Of a stretch of 64,000 nt of DNA, positions 26,690-36,993 are shown one piece after another; position 1 is the first letter of the stretch, and every line of letters begins with the position of its first letter. Source of the stretch: CAVVGZ01 sp963841845. GTDB taxonomy: Bacteria; Chloroflexota; Anaerolineae; Anaerolineales; Anaerolineaceae. Position numbers and translations under genes: made by a program. Where the stretch lies: positions 618,722-682,721 of the forward strand of contig CAWJEG010000007.1 in assembly GCA_963841845.1 (NCBI GenBank), in the 5' to 3' direction. Below the pieces are notes generated by a model. That model was not told the origin of the DNA, did not search any database, and saw only the letters and a list, made by a program, of their open reading frames with translations.

Positions 26690-27517
26690 ATGGATAAACT
26701 CATTTACGGCAGTATCAGGGCGAATGGGATCAAAATTCAATATTACCGCAGCGGGGAAGATAAGCAGCCCATCATCATGCTGCATGGGTTGTCCGATAAC
26801 GGCCTGTGTTGGAATTATTTTGCCATGGCACTTCAGCCGGTTTATGATGTGATCCTCCTGGATGCACGCGGCCACGGTCTATCAGACAAACCTGAGAAAG
26901 GTTACAGTGCAAACGATCATGCAGCCGATGTGGCCGGGTTCATTCAAGAAATGCGCTTGGAAAATCCCATCGTGATAGGCCATTCTATGGGAGCAGTCAA
27001 TGCTGCATTGTTGGCCAGCAAATACCCCGGAATGATAAAATGCCTCATCCTTGAGGATCCGGCTATCGGTGACAATATTGGGGGAGGTTTGATTAAGGAC
27101 CCTCATCAATATGCATTAGCCTGGCGGGCGCAAATCGAGGAATATAAAGGAATGAGCCTGGAAGAAATCCAGCAGATCTGCATTTCCAGGCATCCCACCT
27201 GGGATCCTTCCGATGTGTTCTTGTGGGCAAAGGCGAAACAGCTGGTCAGCCCGAATGCCGCCAATTTTATTGATGAATTCCAGCTCTCATGGAAGGATGT
27301 ATTTAAAACAATTACCTGTCCGGTGTTGCTGGTAACCGGAGATCCCCATCTGGGAGCCATTATTTCCGCAGATACCGCACGGGAAGCCATGCAAATTTTA
27401 CCAAAAGGCGAAGTTGTCCACATCCCTGGTGCCGGGCACAACATCCGGCGCGATCAATACCGCCAGTTTTATGCAGAAGTTCGCCCATTCTTGAAAAAAT
27501 ATGGCCGGCGGCCGTAA
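26690..27517 (+). CDS. Alpha/beta-fold hydrolase
   Basis: Cytoplasmic hydrolase of 275 residues. The oxyanion-hole motif is HGLSDNG, the nucleophile Ser is in the elbow GHSMGAVNA, the acid Asp is in LVTGDPHLG, and the His is in IPGAGHNIRR. A cap region lies between about 140 and 200. GGAAAAGG stands just before the ATG. The substrate class (ester, amide or haloalkane) is not recognisable and no neighbour suggests a pathway. Confidence 0.92.
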   Translation: MDKLIYGSIRANGIKIQYYRSGEDKQPIIMLHGLSDNGLCWNYFAMALQPVYDVILLDARGHGLSDKPEKGYSANDHAADVAGFIQEMRLENPIVIGHSMGAVNAALLASKYPGMIKCLILEDPAIGDNIGGGLIKDPHQYALAWRAQIEEYKGMSLEEIQQICISRHPTWDPSDVFLWAKAKQLVSPNAANFIDEFQLSWKDVFKTITCPVLLVTGDPHLGAIISADTAREAMQILPKGEVVHIPGAGHNIRRDQYRQFYAEVRPFLKKYGRRP

Positions 27518-27563
27518 ATAAAGGGTTTTTTCGATTTATCTTTCCGCCCTACTCATCAAAAGA

Positions 27564-28475
27564 TTAATCTTTACTGTTCATCTGAACCAGCAGGATCCCT
27601 GCTAATGCAGCTGCCAAACCAAATATCTGTTGTGGGGATAGCGTTTCGCCTAAAAAGACGACTGCCAGTATAGGGATCTGGATCATCATTGAATTGATAA
27701 TCACACTTGATTCTGCTGCTGAAAGCACCCGCAGGGTGACATTCCATAGAGTAAATGCAAATGCAGTGTTGATAACTGCCAGCCAGAGTATGATCAGCCA
27801 GCTGGTCAGGCTTATTACCGGTAAACCCTGGTAGAACAATCCTGTAATTAAAAGGAGCGTTCCCCCAATACCCATCGTGATCACAGTAATCGTCAGCGGG
27901 GAAAGATCACCGTTGCGGTTAACCGATCGCCCCATCACTGCTGAAATTGAATTGGTAAGCATTGCCAGGATCGCTGCTATCCAGCCAATCTGTTTTCCAG
28001 GAGATACCTCAATAGGATAGAAATACACCAAAGCGCCGCCTAACGAAAGCATAATTCCAACCCACTGCCATACTCCTGGCGTTTCTGATATCAGTATCAT
28101 GCTTAAAATCCCCACCACGATTGTAGTAAAACTCAATAGCAGGTTCACGGTCACTGCCGGCAGGTAAGCCAAACCCATAAACTGGGCCCCCTGTGCAAGG
28201 GTGTAAAGGAGAATCCCCAGAAGAATTAAATGCAGCCACTTTGAACGGTTAATGGTCGGAATTTCCCTGCGGTAATTTGACCTCAGATATACAAGCAGAA
28301 GAATTAAAAACGCCAGGAAATATCGCAATCCGGCAAAGGTTAGTGCGGGGATTTCTTCCAGGCCATATTTGATTAATACCCACGAAGTAGCCCATAGAAA
28401 ACTGACCAGCAGGTTTTGCAGAATGGCTTTTGTGCGGGGATTTAAGTTTATAGTCATGGAGAGCGCCATCTTCAT
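27564..28475 (-). CDS. EamA/DMT-family transporter
   Basis: Drug/metabolite transporter superfamily with two EamA repeats and about ten TM segments over 303 residues. The first repeat contains LVSFLWATSWVLIKYGLEEIPALTFAGLRY and the second contains GWIAAILAMLTNSISAVMGRSV and VVFLGETLSPQQIFGLAAALAGI. ATG 28475 is preferred over a TTG at 28502 that has no spaced ribosome-binding site. Substrate unknown; typically a metabolite or amino-acid exporter. Confidence 0.9.
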   Translation of the reverse strand: MKMALSMTINLNPRTKAILQNLLVSFLWATSWVLIKYGLEEIPALTFAGLRYFLAFLILLLVYLRSNYRREIPTINRSKWLHLILLGILLYTLAQGAQFMGLAYLPAVTVNLLLSFTTIVVGILSMILISETPGVWQWVGIMLSLGGALVYFYPIEVSPGKQIGWIAAILAMLTNSISAVMGRSVNRNGDLSPLTITVITMGIGGTLLLITGLFYQGLPVISLTSWLIILWLAVINTAFAFTLWNVTLRVLSAAESSVIINSMMIQIPILAVVFLGETLSPQQIFGLAAALAGILLVQMNSKD

Positions 28476-28697
28476 TCGAAATCGGTCCTGTAAAAAAATC
28501 AACCTCCCATTGGGATAATTATATTCGTGGAGGGTCTCATTGGATTTAATATCCTGAAGTCATAACTTACAAAATCCGTACCGCCTGCCGCTTATCGGTA
28601 ATATAATCAATTTTGATTGGTAGATTTTTTTAATATAGACGTCACTTCAAACATATTCAATTCCCATTTGAGGATCAAATGTTACAAGGGTACTCTC

Positions 28698-29084
28698 TTG
28701 AATAAATTCTCCTTCTCCGTACTTCCACTCAGGCTTGCAGTTTGCCGGTTGGATTCCATGTCCCCAATCCCCTCTCAGGCTTTGAAGTCTGAATTTTGGT
28801 CCCTGACCCGCACCGGCAGCGAACTTTCCGTTGTAACAGAGGAAGAACTTATTCCGCAAAATTGGCTTTCGGAAAAGGGTTGGCGCTGTCTCCGGGTAAA
28901 CGGACCGCTTGAATTTGATGTGATTGGTGTGGTATCTTCAATCTCATCGATACTGGCAGATGCGCAAATTCCAATTTTTGTCATCTCCACTTATGATACT
29001 GACTATATCCTCATCCACCAGCAGCACCTCGAAAAGGGAATCGATGCTCTGCTCCAAGCCGGACATCTTGTTTCATCCATTTAA
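28698..29084 (+). CDS. ACT-domain protein
   Basis: Small 128-residue protein of the ACT/CASTOR-like family (FSVLPLRLAVCRLD, FWSLTRTGSELSVVTEEELIP, and VVSSISSILADAQIPIFVISTYDTDYILI). Such proteins bind amino acids and act as stand-alone sensors. TTG 28698 is chosen because AAGGG lies eight bases upstream and the conserved region begins right after it; longer in-frame starts add residues of poor quality. No operon partner is apparent. Confidence 0.82.
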   Translation: MNKFSFSVLPLRLAVCRLDSMSPIPSQALKSEFWSLTRTGSELSVVTEEELIPQNWLSEKGWRCLRVNGPLEFDVIGVVSSISSILADAQIPIFVISTYDTDYILIHQQHLEKGIDALLQAGHLVSSI

Positions 29085-29144
29085 TCCGCGTTAGAAATGT
29101 TGATTTACTCATTTTTCAATTCATGATCTCAATGGAGAACTCTC

Positions 29145-29953
29145 ATGAAATCCTATCTATATTTATCAATGATTTTGATCTTACTGATTGCCTCCCTGGT
29201 TAGCCTTTCATGTGGTCTATTACCTGGAAAAAATATACCAGAAATAATCACCGGTTCGGCAACAAATATACCTTCTTTGGAGAACCTTGGAGGGTACCAA
29301 CCACAGGTGGTTAACCATCCCCGGCCCGATCTATCGTTGGATACTACCCCTTTCGAAGATGTTGGATGCCCATTAAATGAATCTGGATTTCGCATCTGCC
29401 AGGAGGCCAGCCCATTATTGGCGCTTGGTTGCTGGAAACTCGAGGATGCGAACCCTTTAATGGGTGGATTAGTGCCAGAACATGCCCTGATTGAATGTTT
29501 TCTCAACCCCCGGACCACTACCCGGGATGATCCCAATATCCATTTCATCTATAATGATGGCTGCTCGTTGCCATTGCTTGTCCGTTATGCCATTTACGAT
29601 GGAGAAAATTACCGCGTTTGGAATCCATATCCGATTTACAGGCCAGTTACGCCCCGATTGAATCTGATCAGGAAGCACTGAGTTATGCCATTGCTGCCAC
29701 CGGGCATAATGCCCTATATGGTCTGCATGCTGAGAAAGAGTTGCGCTATTTTGTTGAATCCATCGAGGACAGCCATGTCGAAAAGGTACCTGAGGGTTAC
29801 ATGGTTCACCTCTTCCATTACAAATTATGCGGATGTGGCCCACACCCAACTTCTAATGTCGTTATCTTGGTAACACCCGCCGGGGAGATTAAAGAGATTA
29901 GTGTAGAAAAATTATTCGAAGATCCAAACCAGGATGACCTTTGTATGGATTAA
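29145..29953 (+). CDS. Putative lipoprotein of unknown function (frameshift near 29625)
   Basis: The N-terminus MKSYLYLSMILILLIASLVSLSC is a lipoprotein signal with lipidation Cys at 23. The mature part is polar with several Cys residues (ECFLNPRTTTRDD, NDGCSLPLLVRY). The first frame ends at 29681, but protein-like sequence continues in another frame from about 29618 (DLQASYAPIESDQEALSYAIAATGHNAL) to the stop at 29953. A single missing base at about 29625-29630 would join NPYP to DLQA. The family is not recognised. Confidence 0.65.
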
Positions 29954-30003
29954 TGCTTAGATATCAATTATTATAGAAAGGATGATTAATATACACCATC
30001 ATT

Positions 30004-31083
30004 ATGAGCAATTCACTGTCTGGTAATAAAACCCATATGAATTCATCTCATCCAGCCAACCCATTTTCCAGTTCAAGCCTGCCCGTCGGGAAACTCCCCC
30101 ACCAACTTCTGCAGCACATACTGGGTAAAGCGCCTATTTTTGATAAACGGGTATTGTTCGGGCCGGGTCTTGGACGGGATTGTGCGGTTGTGGATGCCGG
30201 TAAAAACCTGCTTGTTTTTAAATCCGACCCGATAACTTTTGCTGATGATCAGATCGGCTGGTACGCTGTTCAGGTGAGTGTCAACGATATCGCCACAATG
30301 GGAGCTCTGCCGCGCTGGTATTTGGCAACCCTCCTGCTCCCGGAAGGAAAAACGGATCCCGCCCTGGTAGAACAGATTTTTGAGCAGTTGTTTGCTGCCT
30401 GCCGCGAAAAGGAAATATCCCTGATCGGCGGGCACACTGAAATTACGTACGGAATTGACCGGCCTATCCTGGTTGGAACCATGATTGGAGAAGTTGCCCG
30501 TAATGATCTGGTTACCCCGCACGGCATCCTTCCTGGTGACCATATCCTGCTTACCAAGGGGGTGCCCATTGAAGGTACAGCCATCCTTGCCCGCGAGGTA
30601 CCCGGCCGCTTGCTGCCAATAATCGGGGAGGATGGTTTGCTGGAAGCCGCCAATTTTCTCTACCATCCGGGCATCAGCGTCCTGAAAGATGCTCAAATAG
30701 CCGTACACGCCGGTCACGTTTCCGGTATGCATGATCCGACAGAAGGCGGGCTTATCACCGCATTATGGGAAATGGCCCAGGTTTGTGGAATGCAGCTGCG
30801 GGTCAATCTGCAGGCAGTACCAATTCCCGCCATTTCCATGAAAATCTGCCAGGTCCTCAAATTGGATGCGCTTAGGACAATTGCCTCAGGATCATTATTA
30901 ATAGCTGTTTCCGCTTCAGATGCCGCAAGCATCTGCCAGGCGCTTGAAGAGTCCGGAATTGCCTGCACAGATATCGGTATAGTGGAAAAAGGGGCTGCCG
31001 GAGTGATTAATGTTGCGGGTGGGGGGCATGAACCAGTCCTGCCTGCTCCGCGTGATGAGATCTGCAAAATATTTGAAACTTAA
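30004..31083 (+). CDS. AIR-synthase-related protein (HypE/ThiL-like)
   Basis: ATP-binding PurM-like two-domain protein of 359 residues. The N-terminal domain contains GPGLGRDCAVVDAG, VSVNDIATMGALPRWYL and LIGGHTEI; the C-terminal domain contains GDHILLTKGVPIEGTAILA and GMHDPTEGGLITAL. These resemble HypE and its relatives, but the C-terminus (DEICKIFET) lacks the terminal Cys that HypE carbamoylates, and no hydrogenase genes are near. It is therefore a relative of unknown substrate. The start is uncertain: AAAGG lies too far from ATG 30004 and a second ATG is at 30037. Confidence 0.85.
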   Translation: MSNSLSGNKTHMNSSHPANPFSSSSLPVGKLPHQLLQHILGKAPIFDKRVLFGPGLGRDCAVVDAGKNLLVFKSDPITFADDQIGWYAVQVSVNDIATMGALPRWYLATLLLPEGKTDPALVEQIFEQLFAACREKEISLIGGHTEITYGIDRPILVGTMIGEVARNDLVTPHGILPGDHILLTKGVPIEGTAILAREVPGRLLPIIGEDGLLEAANFLYHPGISVLKDAQIAVHAGHVSGMHDPTEGGLITALWEMAQVCGMQLRVNLQAVPIPAISMKICQVLKLDALRTIASGSLLIAVSASDAASICQALEESGIACTDIGIVEKGAAGVINVAGGGHEPVLPAPRDEICKIFET

Positions 31084-31096
31084 AGGAACCCGTCTT

Positions 31097-31612
31097 ATGG
31101 CTAAGGCAGTTAACGTTGTCCCCTTCCCGGAATCCTACTGGGTCGTGCCGGATAAATTCCTCGCCGGTGAACATCCTTGCAAACCAATAATTGAGATTAA
31201 TCACCAATCCCGGTTACAAAGCCTTCTCGATCTTGGCATCCAGGTCTTTATTGATTTAACCGAAGGGCCGGATTATTCCCCCTTGATGGCCAATTTGGAT
31301 TTGGGTTGGAACGGTAAGCCATTCTACATTCGCTATCCAATTATTGACTACACCTCCCCTGGTGAGGAACAAATGGTTTCTATTTTGAATACCATCGACA
31401 ATGCCATCCATGCCGGGAAAAAAGTATATGTCCATTGTTTTGCAGGTCAAGGCCGCACCGGCACTGTCGTTGGTTGTTACCTGGCTCGTCACGGGATTAC
31501 CGGGAAAGCCGCCCTGGAAAAAATCAAGTACCTGCGCAATGGTTTAGGCGGGGATTCCCCGGAGAGTGATCTTCAAAAGAATATGGTGAAAAATTGGCCG
31601 GAGGGGGTTTAA
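31097..31612 (+). CDS. Protein tyrosine/dual-specificity phosphatase family
   Basis: Protein of 171 residues with the Cys-dependent phosphatase loop HCFAGQGRTGTVVG (the HCX5R signature) and an upstream general-acid region (IDYTSPGEEQ). WVVPDKFLAGEHP at the N-terminus is typical of bacterial DSP-like proteins. ATG 31097 follows AAAGGAA; the gene starts 13 bases after the AIR-synthase-like gene and is probably cotranscribed. Substrate (phosphoprotein, phosphoinositide or nucleotide) unknown. Confidence 0.9.
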   Translation: MAKAVNVVPFPESYWVVPDKFLAGEHPCKPIIEINHQSRLQSLLDLGIQVFIDLTEGPDYSPLMANLDLGWNGKPFYIRYPIIDYTSPGEEQMVSILNTIDNAIHAGKKVYVHCFAGQGRTGTVVGCYLARHGITGKAALEKIKYLRNGLGGDSPESDLQKNMVKNWPEGV

Positions 31613-31623
31613 TCCAATAAGGC

Positions 31624-33953
31624 TTATTTATCGGCTTCCAGGTATGCCACAGCCTTGCTTAAATCATCTTTCATATTCAGCTTGATGTGGTGGTTGGGTC
31701 GATAATCGCTCACCCGGATCAGGCGGATTTTTTCCCGCAAATTTTCCTCCACATCGATCCATTCCCCGATCCGGTTCGGCATTTTATTAAAGAAATGGTT
31801 ATTAAAAATAGTTTTGGGGTCATCCAGGCAGATTGCCAGGGGGTAAATCTGGGATTCAAGCAGATCCTGGAAAAAATGTGTCCCAAGCGAGGGTTCCGGT
31901 TGGGGTCCGATGCCCGGACCGGTCATCTCGATGATTGATTTACTGTAATAGATATCTCCATAATCTATTGGTACACCCAGGTCGGAGTTGGAGCTTCCCC
32001 AGCGCCCGGGTCCCAGGCAAATAAAGGATTTCTCCTTTAAGCGCAGCATTCAGGCGCCCGACCACACGGCCAAGTGCATACCGCTCCTCCTGGGTTTCAA
32101 GGGAAAAATATCCTTCGGGAACTACAAAGATGGCATATTCAACCCGTTTAACCAATCCCTTGGGAACTACAAAATGGGTTTGGAAAATGATGTCCTCTAC
32201 AGGTAAATGGGTGGGCAGCGGTTCCTCATCCGTTGAGAACAGCATCGCCTGCGGCCGGCATTGCAGGATATATATATTTACAAGCGGATTGGTGGCATAC
32301 GGAGTCTCAATATTCACCGCAAATTCCATGTCCACCGGCATATTGTAGGTTTTTTCAAGAAGGGACAGGATTTCCTTCATGTTGGAAGCAAAATTGGTGC
32401 GATTAAGCAATCCGTTCAAACGTCAGCACAAATCTACCAGTATCACCCTCTACAACCTTGCTCCGGATGGTTTCAAAAAAATTGTCCTTTTCCACTTGGG
32501 CAATATAGCGTAAAGGCAGGTAGGAACTATGCAGGACTTCTGATACAGGTACGGTCTTAAATTTGTTTTCATTTAGATCGATTAAGTCAACATAATGCTG
32601 CGAATAGCGGATAATGGCTTTTGCATCGGATGATGGCCGGAGAAGCGGATGGCTGAGGGCTACCAGCCGTGGATAATCATTGGCAACCCGGTCAACCGCT
32701 CGCGTACCCAAACCCCACACCAGGCGGATAAACCCCTGGTCATGTTTGATCTGGGGAGCCCAGCGGAACGCATTCCGGCTGAAAGCCACTCCAGCTGCAT
32801 GCGGTAATAAATATTGATTATAGATTTCACCTTGAACTACCTGAATGAGTAATGCCATGCGTTCATCATAGTCCTGCAACCCGCGGCTCCGCCGGTACAA
32901 AAGGGCATTCGGGTTCAAAACACATGCAAAAATATGGGCAACTGCGTAACATAACGCATGCAGGTTCTCTACAAGAGTACCCTGGTTGGGTAAAAATATA
33001 CTGTCATATTTTCCGGCAAAGGATGTGCCAAAATTATCTTCCAGCAGGCTTGATGAACGGATGATTAATGGTTTATTTCCAACACTTAATAGCACCCGCT
33101 CGAGCCGTTTAAGAAATCCTGGTGAAAATTTTCCTCGCTTGTAATCCTGCAAAATATGCGGGTAATCTGCACGCATTTCATCTTCGCTTTTATATTTTTG
33201 ATCATTCCAGTGAACCAGGTTATTATGGGACATGAAGTTGTAAAGTTCGTCCGATCCGACGAAATAGGACTCGGGTGTTTTCAAACAGTTCTTCAGCGCC
33301 GGATTTCCGATCTGTTTGAGGATGCTCAATGCTAATAGCATGCCGGCAGCTTTTCCGCCAATTCTTCCCGTTCCGATCTTGTGCTGCTGTATTTCTGAAA
33401 GCTCAGAAATGGTAAACCATTGTTTGGCAATATTAATAAAGCGAAGTTGATCACTGACGATCCTGCGGATGAGGACAACTTTAGATTCCATCAGCCGCGC
33501 GGAATAAAGCAGGCGCTCTTCTTCCGGTAGGCTTTCTATTAACATCGCCTGTTCAAAGACCAGGTCCAGGGGAGCCAGCTCAGGGTTAATGGAAAGTAGC
33601 AGCTTATCATGGCCCACACCATGTTCACCAAGTACCTCAGAGGTGATATTTTCGAATTCCTCAATCGGGATATGCTGGCTGAAGAGGAGATCAGTCAGTT
33701 GGTCCCGGACCCGCTCAAAACGTAAATTCCAGATATCCGGGGGTTCTTCACTGTACTTACCGAAACCCTCACGCTCCCTTGAAGATTGGGCAGCTTCGTG
33801 TACCTCACCTTCAAAAGCCTGTGGATCACGGATACCCCGCTCAAAAAGCATGTCTAACATCTTCCTGCGGATGCGCCCGCATAAGATGGGATACTGGGAA
33901 AGCGTCATCGTGATTACCATTAACCGGTCGGAAGATGTGGGGGAAATCGTCAT
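31624..33953 (-). CDS. PEP/pyruvate-binding-domain protein, interrupted by two frameshifts
   Basis: Large protein of about 776 residues with a pyruvate-phosphate-dikinase/PEP-synthase-type ATP-grasp region. Diagnostic segments are GRIGGKAAGMLLAL, PLIIRSSSLLEDNFGTSFAGKYDSIFLPN, IYILQCRP and LGPGRWGSSNSDLGVPIDY. The frame breaks at about 32418-32420 and at 32034-32035; removing one base at each joins all three pieces without loss. The N-terminal about 200 residues are not recognised, and no phosphohistidine or PEP-binding domains of full PEP synthase are seen, so it is unlikely to be PEP synthase proper. Annotated as PEP/pyruvate-binding protein of unknown role. Confidence 0.8.
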
Positions 33954-33989
33954 ACAGCTTTATCCTTGTCATTCACCAATTATAAATGG

Positions 33990-34033
33990 AAACAGGATGT
34001 GCCCGGAGTTAACTCCGTGCAGCATCCTGTTTT
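33990..34033 (-). terminator. Intrinsic terminator after dnaN
   Basis: Outer stem AAACAGGATG / CATCCTGTTT with an inner perfect palindrome CGGAGTTAACTCCG (34004-34017), lying between the dnaN stop and the next minus-strand gene. Confidence 0.65.
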
Positions 34034-34063
34034 GTCAATTGTATGCTGTAAAAACCGGAGAAT

Positions 34064-35191
34064 TTACCCCAGATGCATCGGCATGATAACATGCTGGAAA
34101 TTATCTTCACCAACCGGGCGTACCAATCCGGGCGCATTATTGGCAATCATCTCAATCGCAACACTCTGGGTCTTGATTACCTCCAGCACTTCCCGGAGAA
34201 AACGCACATTAAATGCAATTAAAAGCGCTTCACCCTCGATACTTGCCTCCAGGTTGACTTCAGTTTTGCCTGTTTCTTCGGATTGTGCAGAAATCTCCAG
34301 CTCTCCCATATTTTCTGTCCCGGGTTTAAGGTTCAACCGGATAACATTATTACCATCGCGGGCAATGATTTCAGCCTGGCGGCAGGCTTTAAGCAGCCCG
34401 GATGTGGAGATTACAGATTTGGTGCGGTAAGATTTCGGCAGTATTGCCTTGTAATCCGGGAAGTTTCCTTCAATTAGCTGGCATACAAGTTCAGCATCCC
34501 GCAAATGGAAGAGAACCTGGCCGCGGCCCTTTGGTATGGACATTACCACAGATTGGTCACCATCCGCAGCAATGCGTGCCAGCTCATTTAATGCCCGCGC
34601 TGGAATTACAGCCGTAATGGAACGGGTTGTCGGGGTATTAAGTTGTGCTTTGCGGACAGAGATTCGGAAACCATCGGTAGCAGCCAGGGTGATTTCCTGT
34701 TCAATCACCGACAGGGAAACCCCCTGAAGGACTGGCCGGGCTTCATCTGTTGAAGCTGCAAACGCAACTTGATGAATCATTTCCTTCAGATCGGATACAT
34801 TCAAAGCAATCCCTTCCTCCAAATCTGGAACTGGCATTGGCGGAAACTCCTGGGCATCGATACCCTTAATATCCGTGCTGTTGGTTCCGCATAGGACATT
34901 CAACGTGAAAGTTCTTTCATTCAGGGAAAGTGTGATCTTATCGCTAGGCAGGGCGCTGATTAGATCCGTAAAAGTGCGGGCTGGGACGGTGATGGATCCT
35001 TCCTCATCAATTTGCGCCCCAATCCATACAGAGATGCCAAGTTCCAGGTTGGTGGCAGACAATCGCAATCGGCCTGCATCTGTAGTCACCAGTACATTGC
35101 CCAAAACAGGCAGCGTACTGCGGGTTGATACAGCACGTGAAACCATATTCAAACTTTGTGCCAGTTGGGGTTGGGAAACGGTCACGATCAT
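34064..35191 (-). CDS. dnaN: DNA polymerase III beta subunit (sliding clamp)
   Basis: Ring clamp that holds DNA polymerase on template. The 375 residues match the family. The N-terminus MIVTVSQPQLAQSLNMVSRAVSTRSTLPVLGNVLV, the middle EEGIALNVSDLKEMIHQVAFAASTDEARPVLQGV, and the C-terminus DNFQHVIMPMHLG are characteristic. It stands alone rather than next to dnaA and recF, and lies about 24 kb from the candidate oriC in this window. It is followed by a hairpin terminator. Confidence 0.97.
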   Translation of the reverse strand: MIVTVSQPQLAQSLNMVSRAVSTRSTLPVLGNVLVTTDAGRLRLSATNLELGISVWIGAQIDEEGSITVPARTFTDLISALPSDKITLSLNERTFTLNVLCGTNSTDIKGIDAQEFPPMPVPDLEEGIALNVSDLKEMIHQVAFAASTDEARPVLQGVSLSVIEQEITLAATDGFRISVRKAQLNTPTTRSITAVIPARALNELARIAADGDQSVVMSIPKGRGQVLFHLRDAELVCQLIEGNFPDYKAILPKSYRTKSVISTSGLLKACRQAEIIARDGNNVIRLNLKPGTENMGELEISAQSEETGKTEVNLEASIEGEALLIAFNVRFLREVLEVIKTQSVAIEMIANNAPGLVRPVGEDNFQHVIMPMHLG

Positions 35192-35444
35192 GGAAGCCTG
35201 CCTTTTATTTTTTATGTAGATTAAAAGTATACAACTTTCAGAGTGAAAAATCTAGCTGACAAGGTTGCCTGCAAGTATATAGCTGTTAAATGATGTGATC
35301 ATGGCGTTGCAAAAAGGAAGCCAATTATTCAAGGTAAATGTGAACAGAAAATTCCTCTGGTGGTTGATTTGGCCGATAATGGGGATCCGTGTAACGGGTT
35401 CCTCCATCCTGGATAGCTGGTAAAGGCAAAAATGGTGATGAGTT

Positions 35445-36071
35445 CTAATCCAAAAAGCCTATTTCAAAGGATCGATCCGTTTCGGTGCCGTAAACCCGGT
35501 ATTGTATACCATCAATTGTTTTCGATCGGGTATCGCCTGCTATTTCAATGGTAGGCAAAGTCTGTTCCAGCCAGGTCTGTACATCATCCCAGCCTTCATT
35601 CGGGAAAGTCATCTCCGAAATCTTCTTAAACACCTCAATCGCTGCGGCATCTTCCGGTATTCCATCCTGGTGGAAATTGGTATCTATTAATTCGACTCGA
35701 TCTAATAATTTTGTAAAAATTCCCACCTCGATAAGGGTCGTTTTACCTTCCTGCACACAATCCCAATGGTATGTGCCAGGCAGGTCTTTTATTTCCTTGC
35801 AGCGGAACTGGCGGTCTTCCAGGAAAAGGATGGCGTCGGCAGGGATCAATCCCGGAATATTCGCTGTGGCAGTTGCATTGGGGGGATTCTCCTCATTTCT
35901 GGATGAATTAACAGGAGTCATCCGGCCGGGATTTTCCATTTGCCCGCCTGGAGTCTGCTCATTTTCCGGGACCTGTGTATGCAGGGAATGGTTAGCCAAT
36001 CCCTGTCCGGTCGCCGCAACGATAATGAGAAAAATAATGAGGAGAATTAGGAAAATCTCAATCTTTTTCAA
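35445..36071 (-). CDS. Membrane-anchored hypothetical protein, 208 residues
   Basis: A single N-terminal hydrophobic segment (MKKIEIFLILLIIFLIIVAATG) works as signal or anchor. A low-complexity Pro/Asn/Glu stretch (about 30-70) is followed by a compact soluble domain with two Cys residues (FRCKEIKDLPGTYHWDC). The family is not recognised. The 250 bases between it and dnaN show no convincing gene. Confidence 0.65.
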   Translation of the reverse strand: MKKIEIFLILLIIFLIIVAATGQGLANHSLHTQVPENEQTPGGQMENPGRMTPVNSSRNEENPPNATATANIPGLIPADAILFLEDRQFRCKEIKDLPGTYHWDCVQEGKTTLIEVGIFTKLLDRVELIDTNFHQDGIPEDAAAIEVFKKISEMTFPNEGWDDVQTWLEQTLPTIEIAGDTRSKTIDGIQYRVYGTETDRSFEIGFLD

Positions 36072-36338
36072 TTAATCCTGACTCTCTCGTGTCTTCTTTT
36101 ACAAACGCTTTTTATCAACATAAGTTTATTAATCTGATCCAATCATATCAGTGAAGGTGAATTTTACCCTATTAATCATCATACAAGAATCATGCCGTTT
36201 TAGGACGGAAACCGGAAATGGCTGTCCATTTATCCGGTACATCGGGCATGTTTTTCATGGTATAAAGGAATTATCAATTCCCAATTTATTTAATATTTAA
36301 TTTATACCTGAAACGGTTCGGGGAGGCTTGTTTTATTC

Positions 36339-36917
36339 ATGATCGATTTTAGCCCATTTTTAGAAAACCAGATCTCGATTAAGCAGATAACCTGCGGATT
36401 GGCAATATCTGACCTGCACCAGCTGACGGATGAGATGGTGGATGCCATGCTTTCAGAAATAATGGATGCCCGCCAGGAAGATGTGGTTTTCACACCGCAA
36501 GACCCGCATGCTTTCGATGAATATGCCGTCTCCCCTGGGGAACGGAATTTGAGCTGGACATTGGGGCATGTCATCGTCCATACCACCGCTTCCGCTGAGG
36601 AATCTGCAGCGCTTTCGTCCGTTCTGGCGCGTGGTGTCCCGCTCAAGCAGGAGGATCGATCCCGATATGAAATTCCCTGGCAGGAGATTATCACCGTCCA
36701 GCAGCTTATAAACCGTCTGGAGGAGAGCCGCCGGATGCGCCATGCATTCTTGAACGCCTGGCCAACACCTCCTCATATGGAGAATACTTACTCTCCCGAT
36801 TTTCCCGGTGACGTTCCTCTTAATGCCATCGATCGCTTTACTCTCGGACTTTCCCATGACTATAACCATCTGGGACAAATTCGGAAAATTATGGGTCAGG
36901 CACGCCGGATGAGGTGA
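36339..36917 (+). CDS. DinB-superfamily protein
   Basis: Four-helix metal-binding protein of 192 residues, DinB/YfiT-like. Helical segments contain the expected His residues: SWTLGHVIVHTTASAEE (first) and LGLSHDYNHLGQIRKIMG (last pair). In characterised relatives these bind a divalent metal and act as thiol transferases or related enzymes. No partner gene is evident; the following gene is on the same strand but 76 bases away. Confidence 0.85.
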   Translation: MIDFSPFLENQISIKQITCGLAISDLHQLTDEMVDAMLSEIMDARQEDVVFTPQDPHAFDEYAVSPGERNLSWTLGHVIVHTTASAEESAALSSVLARGVPLKQEDRSRYEIPWQEIITVQQLINRLEESRRMRHAFLNAWPTPPHMENTYSPDFPGDVPLNAIDRFTLGLSHDYNHLGQIRKIMGQARRMR

Positions 36918-36993
36918 CAAATCCTGGTTTATTTATTTGGCTGGTTCTTGTAAAACTTCGATTGGTTTGTTCTGGGGGAGTTGTGAGTTCAAA

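Noticed and set aside
30004..31083. hypE (hydrogenase maturation)
   Set aside because: The terminal Cys is missing and no hydrogenase genes are present.
35301..35423. Small open frame of 40 codons between dnaN and the next gene
   Set aside because: No ribosome-binding site and no conserved feature; chance is likely.
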